The notes under the pieces: generated by a model
What the model saw: the letters and a program-made list of their open reading frames with translations, nothing else
What the model was told of the DNA's origin: nothing
Database searches by the model: none
Made by a program: the position numbers and the translations under genes
In this document: positions 58,575-64,000 of the stretch, in pieces
How positions within the stretch are numbered: position 1 is the stretch's first letter
Layout: the number at the start of each line of letters is the position of its first letter
NCBI GenBank assembly: GCA_963797175.1
Contig: CAWCOL010000009.1
Location: 1,488,001 to 1,552,000 of the forward strand
DNA: 64,000 bases
DNA from: DATLLN01 sp963797175
GTDB lineage: Bacteria > Actinomycetota > Thermoleophilia > Gaiellales > JAICJC01
Direction: 5' to 3'

Positions 58575-59024
58575 ATGAAGGACGCCCCGAGCGAGGCGAC
58601 CGTCAGCCTGAGGACGCACGCCCAGCGCCTCCACATCGGGCTCCGACGGCCGCATAACTGGCTGCAGCTGTTCCGCTATTGCGTCGTCGGGGCCAGCGGC
58701 TACTTCATCAACCTCGGCGTTTACGCGTTCGCCTACCAGTGGCTTCCGTACCGGCTGGCGTTCACGATCGCCTTCATCGTGGCGGCCAGCAGCAACTTCG
58801 TCTGGAACCGGATCTGGACGTTCCGGGTCGATCATGGTGTCTACCACCACCAGTACGCCCGCTTCCTCACGGTCAGCGCGTTCGCGCTGGGCATCGACCT
58901 CGTCGTCCTCTCGGTGCTGGTCGAGAGCTTCGGCATGCACAAGGTCGCGGCCGCGGCGATCGCGATCGCGATCGCAACACCTGTCAGCTTTTTGGGCAAC
59001 AAGCTCTGGAGCTTCGGCCGTTAG
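58575..59024 (+). CDS. GtrA family membrane protein
   Basis: 149 aa, four helices, with the family pattern FRYCVVGASGYFINLGVYAF and FVWNRIWTFR ... FLGNKLWSFGR. GtrA proteins help translocate or modify undecaprenyl-linked sugars for cell-surface glycosylation. TAGGAT lies nine bases before ATG 58575. It immediately precedes a GT87-like membrane gene, consistent with a glycosyl-transfer unit. Confidence 0.9.
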   Translation: MKDAPSEATVSLRTHAQRLHIGLRRPHNWLQLFRYCVVGASGYFINLGVYAFAYQWLPYRLAFTIAFIVAASSNFVWNRIWTFRVDHGVYHHQYARFLTVSAFALGIDLVVLSVLVESFGMHKVAAAAIAIAIATPVSFLGNKLWSFGR

Positions 59025-60925
59025 GCTCTGGGCGGCGCTCCTCGGCGGTGGCGCTGACGCTCTCCGCCCCGGCGGTCGCATCGGCCGCGCCGGCACCGCA
59101 CCTGACCGCACAGCAGGCGATTGCCGTCGCGGCCTCGCATCCCAGCGCCGCGACGCTGCTGACCGCGAACCCCGGATCGCACTGGGAGGCGGTCTACGAC
59201 CGGCCGTCCGGCGTGTGGACGGTGGTGCTCGAGCCGCACGGCTCGCACATCGTGCTCGCCACGTATCGCGTGGACGATCGCACCCGCAAGGTGCTCTCCC
59301 ACACGAACTCGCCCGGCCTCGGCCCGCCCCGGCTGACCAGCGCCCAGGCGACCGAGCTGGCGAAGCGCGAGCCGAAGCTGCGCGACTGGCTGTCGCTGTA
59401 TCCGAAGGTCACCTCGTCGGCGTCGCTGGGCGACGGCCGGGTGTGGACGGTGCGCTTCTACGCGGCCGCGGCCGCCGGCAACGAGGTGGCCGAGGTGCAC
59501 GTGGACGACGGCCGGATGGAGGTGACCGACGTCCGCACCGGCCCGCAGGTGGACTGGATGCAGGCACGCGGCCTGCCCGACACGTACGGCCGGCTGGCCA
59601 ACCGCTGGTGGGTGCTGCTGCCGATGAGCCTGCTCTTCCTGGCGGGGCTGACCGACTGGCGCCGGCCCGTTCTCGATGCGCACGCTCGACCTGCTGGTGG
59701 TGCTCTCGTTCGGGATCTCGCTGCGCTTCTTCAACCACGGCGAGATCTTCTGGGCGACGCCGCTGGTCTACCCGCCGATGCTCTACCTGCTGGTGCGGAT
59801 GTCGCGGGTGGGCTTCACCCGCGCTCCCCGGCGCTCGCCGGTGGGGCCGCTCGCACATGCTGCTCTTGGTGGGCGCGCTGTTCGCGCTGATGGGCTTCCG
59901 GCTGGGCCTGAACAACCAGAACTCGAACATCCTCGACGTCGGCTACGCCAGCGTGGTCGGCGCCGACCGGCTGATCGACCGGCGCGCCCCGTGGGGATCG
60001 ATGCCGGTCACCACCGGCAAGCCCTGCGGCGGGTTCCGCAGCAACGGCGACCCGATCGCGCTACGTCCAGTCCACCAGCGGCAGGTGCGAGTCGCCGGTG
60101 CCGACCGGCGGCACCTACGGGCCGGCCGTGTACGCCGCCTACATCCCGTTCGTGCTCGCCTTCCCCTGGACGGGCTGTGGGACGACATCCCGGCCGCGCA
60201 CGTCGCGGCGTCGCGCGTTCGACATCGCGGCCATGCTGGGCCTGCTGGTGGCCGGGTGGCGGCTGGCGAACCCGCGGCTGGGGGTGCTGCTCGCCTTCGG
60301 CTGGGCGGCCAACCCGTTCACCCTCTACGCGCTCAACCTGAACACGAACGACGCACTGGTCGGCGCGCTGCTGGCCTGGACGATGGCGCTGCTCGCCCGA
60401 CCGGCCGCCCGCGGCGCGCTGCTGGCGCTGCGCCGTGCTCTCAAAGCTGTCGCCGCTCTGCCTGCTGCCGCTGATGTTCTCGCTGCGCCGCCGGCAGGCG
60501 ATGCTCGCGGGCCTGGTCGGCGCCACCGTCATCCTCGGCGCCACGGTCTTCCTGCACGGCGGGTCGCTGCGGACGTTCTGGGACGAGACGCTCGGCTACC
60601 AGCTGGACCGGGTCACGCCGCTCTCGATCTGGACGCTGCCCACCTACCACCCGGGCTGGCCCGACCTGCGCTGGCTCCAGCAGGCCGCACAGGTCGCCGT
60701 CGGGCTCGGGCTGCGTGCTGCTGGCCGTGCTGCCGCGCGGCCGCAAGGACGCCGCCGCGGTCGCGGCGCTGGCGGCCGCCGCGATGCTCGCCACCCAGAT
60801 GGTGGCGAGCTACTGGTTCTACCCGTACATCTGCTGGTGGCTGCCGCTGGTGCTGCTCGGGCCTGCTGCTGCCCCGCGAGGGCACCGGCCCGGAGCCGCT
60901 CAGCCGTCCGCTTCGCGCACCCTGA
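59020..60925 (+). pseudogene. Polytopic membrane protein (GT87/DUF2029-like) broken by many single-base indels
   Basis: Conserved pieces appear successively in all three frames: signal and periplasmic repeats (HLTAQQAIAVAASHP, LTSAQATELAKREPKL), then helices LLVVLSFGISLRFF, MLLLVGALFALMGFRLGLN, YGPAVYAAYIPFVLAFPW, LLAFGWAANPFTLYALNLN and LATQMVASYWFYPYICWWLPL. Joining them needs indels near 59045, 59672, 59848, 60061, 60172, 60205, 60433, 60707 and 60860. No canonical start is visible; GTT at 59020 lies where GTG overlapping the GtrA stop would be expected. Likely a real gene with sequence errors. The family includes lipid-linked mannosyl or arabinosyl transferases. Confidence 0.7.
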
Positions 60926-61687
60926 ACGTCTCGATCGAGGTGGCGCGGCCGTCCTCGCCGCACTCGATCAGCGCGCCCTCGATGCGGACGTCGCCCGTCG
61001 GCCGGCTCGAACCGCGCCGAGAGACCGGTGCGGAACCGCTGGATGATCAGATCGCTGCGCACGCCGATCACCGAGTCGTGCGGGCCGGTCATGCCGGCGT
61101 CGGTCAGGTAGGCGGTGCCGCCGGGCAGCACGATCGCGTCGTTGGTCTGGACGTGCGTGTGGGTGCCGACGACCGCGGTGGCGACGCCGTCCAGCAGCCG
61201 GCCCATCGCGACCTTCTCGCTGGTCGCCTCGGCGTGGAAGTCGACCAGCACCACGGGCGTCCGGGCCCGGGCGGCCGCGACCAGGTCGGGCGCCATCTCG
61301 AACGGGCTGACGGCCGGCTCGAGGTGCAGCCGGCCCAGCAGGTTGATCACCGTGACGGCGACCGCCGGCGGCCGTGTGCACCGTCGTCTCGCCGCGGCCG
61401 GGCGACGCCGCCGGCATGTTGGCCGGGCGGATGATGCGCGGCTCGATGCCCAGGTAGGGGTACACCTCGCGCTGGCGGTGCGCGTGGTTGCCGAGGGTGA
61501 TCGCGTCCACGCCGGAGCCGAGCAGCCGCTTGGCGATGCGGCTGGTGATGCCCACGCCGTCGGCGGCGTTCTCACCGTTGGCGACGACGAGGTCGAGGCC
61601 GAGCTGCTCGCGCAGGCCGGGCAGCCGCTCCTCGACGATCCGCCTGCCGGGCGCCGCGAAGATGTCGGCGATGAACAGGATCCGCAC
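60900..61687 (-). pseudogene. YmdB-like metallophosphoesterase, at least two frameshifts
   Basis: About 262 aa when repaired. Motifs: FIADIFAAPGRR, NGENAADGVGIT, TLGNHAHRQREV, RPANMPAASPGRGE, VVLVDFHAEATSEKVAMG, VVGTHTHVQTNDA and TDAGMTGPHDSVIG, matching the YmdB/TIGR00282 group of dinuclear phosphodiesterases that hydrolyse 2',3'-cAMP-type nucleotides. Frame changes occur near 61372 and 61015; after repair it ends in TGA at 60902-60900, overlapping the convergent membrane gene. GTG 61687 is the likely start. Confidence 0.75.
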
Positions 61688-61698
61688 GCGGCGCCGGG

Positions 61699-62503
61699 CT
61701 AGAGAATCGGGCTGGCGCCGGCGCGACGGGCCGAGCGAGACGGCGACGTGGTTGCCCGCGTCCGACGTGTACTGGGCGACCGTCTGGTCGAGCACGTTGG
61801 AGAGGTCGACGATCGTGCCCAGCGCCGTCCGTGCCGCCGTCACCTGGTCGCCGACCTGCACCGGGCTGTCCTTGAGCGGCTGGAGCGCGTGCAGCGTGAT
61901 CGTCACGGCCGGCGCCGAGTCCGGCCGGATCTGGACGACCGTCCCGTAGACGTGGCCGTCGAGCTCGTACGGGCGGATCGCGGCGACCACGCCGTCCACC
62001 GGCGACCACACGGTGGTGCCGGCCGGCGCGCCCACGTCCACCGAGCCGGTGTCCGGCCCGGCGTCGTCGCCGTTCACGTAGTAGCGCGGCCCCGGCGTGG
62101 ACGAGCTGCCGAACAGGCGGTCGGAGATGCGGGAGAGGAACCCGGCGTTGATCTGGTGGCCCGCCGGCTGGAGCGGCACGACGCCGGAGGCGCCGATGCC
62201 GTGGTAGACGATCGCGGTGATCCGCTGCTGGCGGATCGGCACGCGCAGCACCAGGCCGATTGTCGCTGCCGTACGTCGCCAGCGTCTCGACGGCCGGCTG
62301 GCCGTCCGGCGGCCAGCCGTCGGCGTCGCCACCGAGGCCAGGCGAGGGCGAGGGGCTGCCGCTGACCGGAGTGGAGCGTGGCGAACGCCAGGCCGCCGGT
62401 CAGCAGCGACGGCCAGCGCGAGCCCGGCGCGGCGGCGCATCCGTCGCGGCTCGGGCCGGCGGCGGACGGTGCGGCGGCGCTGCCGCTGGCGGGTCGCGAT
62501 CAC
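61699..62503 (-). pseudogene. M23/LytM-like protein, frameshifted, metal ligands largely missing
   Basis: A basic, hydrophobic N-terminus, then DGQPAVETLATYGSDN-like and IGLVLRVPIRQQRITAIVYHG segments, and a LytM-fold domain (SVDVGAPAGTTVWSPVDGVVAAI, VYGTVVQIRPDSAPAVTITLHALQ, VGDQVTAARTALGTIVD). The metal motifs HxGxD and HxH are replaced (DTGSVD, NHVAVSL), like EnvC-type non-catalytic LytM factors. The frame is interrupted near 61715, 62265 and further upstream; without the last break it would run into the YmdB-like gene. GTG 62503 follows TACCCT by seven bases. Confidence 0.65.
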
Positions 62504-62577
62504 GCGCTCCAGGGTACCCCATCCGGCCGTCGCAGCCGCCGATCCTGGCGGCCGAGGCCGGCTGCTAGGTTGGCACG

Positions 62578-63804
62578 ATGCCGGGCGACCCGCTGCGGAA
62601 GTTCGAGATCCCGCGCTGGGTGCAGCTGGTGGGGCTGCCGCTGGCCGTGATCGGCGTCTGGCAGCTGATCTCGGCGGTCGACCACGCGATCTTCATCTTC
62701 GTCGTCGCCGCCCTGATCGCCATCCTGCTGAACCCGATCGTGCGCGCCTTCATGCGCTTCCGCGTGCCCCGCTCGCTGGCGGTGTTCATCGTCTACGGGC
62801 TGTTCGCGATCGCCATGGGCAGCCTGGCGATCGTCGCCGGCACGGTCGTCGCCGACCAGGTCCGCTCCGGCTCGGGCACCGTCGAGAACGAGTTCAACAC
62901 GCCGCCGCGGCGGCGGCGAGACGCCCGGCCGAGGTCAAGCTCGACCGCCTCCAGGACTGGCTGAACGACCACGGGCTGCAGCAGGTCAACGTCCGCGACG
63001 CTCGGCAACCAGGCGATCGACCAGATCGAGTCGATCGACATCAAGCAGTACTCGCGGCAAGGCGGTGGGCATCGCCCAGGGCGTCGCGATCGGCGTGTTC
63101 GAGAGCCTGTTCAACGTCGTCCTGGTGATCGTCATCTCGATCTACATGCTGCTCGACGCCGACCGGCTGTCGCGGTTCCTGCGCCGCCTGTTCCCCGGCG
63201 AGCGACCCGCGGCAACGACCTGATCGCCCGCTGCGAGAAGGCGCTGCTCGCGTACGTCCGCGGCCAGACCCTGGTCTCGCTGGTGATCGGCGCGACCGCC
63301 GGCGTCGGCTGCTGGATCCTGGGCGTGCTCGGGATCTTCCCGAACGGCGACGACTACGCGATCGCGTTCGGCGCGTGGGCGGCGGTGACCGAGGTGATCC
63401 CCTACGTCGGCCCGTGGCTGGGCGCGATCCCGCCGCTGATCGTCGCGCTCGATCCAGTCGCCCACGGCCGCGATCGCGGTCGCGCTGCTCTTCCTCGTTC
63501 ATCCACCAGATCGAGGGCCACATCGTCATCCCCAAGCTGATGAGCGGCGCGGTCGGCGTGCACCCGCTGGTGGTGATCTTCGCGCTGCTGGCGGCGACCG
63601 AGCTGTACGGCATCGCCGGCGTGCTGGTGGCGCTGCCGCTGGTCGCCGTGGGCCGCGAGGTCGTGCTGTTCCTGCGCGAGCGGATCACGTTCGAGAGCTG
63701 GCGCGGCCAGCCGATCCCGGCCGGGCGTGCCGGTCGAGGTCGAGGTGCAGGAGCGCGCGCCGCCGCCCGACCCCGAGCCGCCGCCGGCTGCTACTGAGTG
63801 GTAG
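62578..63804 (+). pseudogene. AI-2E family transporter (PerM/YdiK-like), multiple frameshifts
   Basis: About 395-405 aa if repaired. Conserved parts lie in different frames: KFEIPRWVQLVGLPLAVIGV, IFVVAALIAILLNPIVR, VKLDRLQDWLNDHGLQQVN, IAQGVAIGVFESLFNVVLVIV, SIYMLLDADRLSRFLRRLFP, EVIPYVGPWLGAIPPLIVAL, IHQIEGHIVIPKLMSGAVGV, and a Pro/Glu tail ending in TAG 63802-63804. Eight helices in the usual layout. Indels are needed near 62905, 62998, 63058, 63200, 63452, 63500 and 63722. Leaderless start: TAGGTT, six bases, ATG 62578. Confidence 0.8.
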
Positions 63805-64000
63805 CGTGATGTCCGCCGACTGGAGCGTCGGCGCGAGCGCGTCCTGGTTGGACGGCGCCAGGTCGGCGGCCAGCTCGAACGCCTCCAGCGCTGCCTCCGC
63901 GCGGCCCATCCGCTTCAGGAACTTGCCGTACCAGCGGTACGCCTTGGCGAGCTCGCGCGCCCAGCCGTTCTGGCGGCGGATCGCGTCGATCGCGGCGCCG
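63796..64000 (-). CDS. TPR-like protein, C-terminal part (runs off the right edge)
   Basis: About 65 residues of helical-repeat sequence (WARELAKAYRWYGKFLKRMG, RAEAALEAFELAADLAP) typical of a tetratricopeptide repeat. The frame continues past the window edge. Its true stop is uncertain: as read it runs into the convergent transporter, but a single-base shift gives TAG near 63796. Function cannot be assigned from the visible part. Confidence 0.5.

Noticed and set aside
60968..62503. Apparent fusion of a LytM-like protein with a YmdB-like phosphoesterase
   Set aside because: The joining sequence has no protein character, a TAG lies one frame over at 61699-61701, and the YmdB start motif begins right after; a frameshift is the simpler explanation.
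1..64000. CRISPR arrays, insertion sequences, prophage or rRNA
   Set aside because: No regularly spaced direct repeats, transposase or integrase motifs, phage structural proteins or rRNA-like sequence were seen.

Overview
This is a high-GC (about 70% by eye) bacterial chromosome segment with densely packed, often overlapping genes (ATGA, GTGA or TGATG junctions). Gene content suggests an aerobic actinobacterium, most likely of the Thermoleophilia/Solirubrobacterales type: ctaC-ctaD, ECF sigma plus zinc anti-sigma, SHOCT, DUF1269-like and DUF7144-like proteins, ferritin-like secreted proteins, a pseudomonalisin-type protease, and many MFS exporters. The taxonomic call is inference. No phage, IS, CRISPR or plasmid genes were seen; one tRNA (Arg-CCU) is present.

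Layout. 0-2.5 kb: terminal oxidase subunits and an SPFH/NfeD pair (minus strand). 2.5-5.8 kb: RNase D, an MFS transporter that runs without a stop into an ECF sigma factor, and its zinc anti-sigma factor. 5.8-13.4 kb: M20 peptidase, membrane proteins, an ABC ATPase divergent from a MarR-MFS pair, and an SDR. 13.5-21.6 kb: tRNA and secreted or envelope proteins, including a copper-site-less cupredoxin-like protein, PAP2, an L,D-transpeptidase and two ferritin-like proteins. 21.7-26.8 kb: beta-propeller protein, OmpR-type two-component system, P1 peptidase operon. 26.9-34.9 kb: epimerase-like gene, EEP phosphatase, aldo/keto reductase, S53 protease, Pgi. 34.9-40.2 kb: a cluster of small stress-type proteins, two MFS exporters and a MarR regulator. 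40.2-48.2 kb: an amine or gamma-glutamyl-amine catabolic island (amidohydrolase, class III aminotransferase, ALDH, GcvT-like protein, glutamine-synthetase-like ligase, PuuD-like hydrolase). 48.2-56.9 kb: signalling genes, PhzF, PfkB, a CDF transporter, HtrA, a diacylglycerol-kinase-like protein and a ClpP-fold protease. 57-64 kb: phosphodiesterase, GtrA, a polytopic membrane protein, YmdB-like, LytM-like, AI-2E family and TPR genes, mostly broken by many single-base indels.

Two window-wide signals stand out. (1) At more than 20 transcription-unit starts a TAnnnT hexamer lies only 6-9 bases before the start codon, i.e. leaderless architecture; this repeatedly decides the start codon. (2) A 165-bp intergenic element with 13-bp inverted ends occurs twice (19969-20133 and 56964-57128). 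It aligns without gaps at about 87% identity, and its substitutions preserve a long hairpin including G-U pairs, suggesting a structured RNA or RNA-folding miniature repeat.

Reading-frame quality is uneven: four isolated frameshifts lie between 10 and 55 kb, while 59-64 kb carries roughly one every 200-250 bases, which looks like sequencing or assembly error rather than decay.
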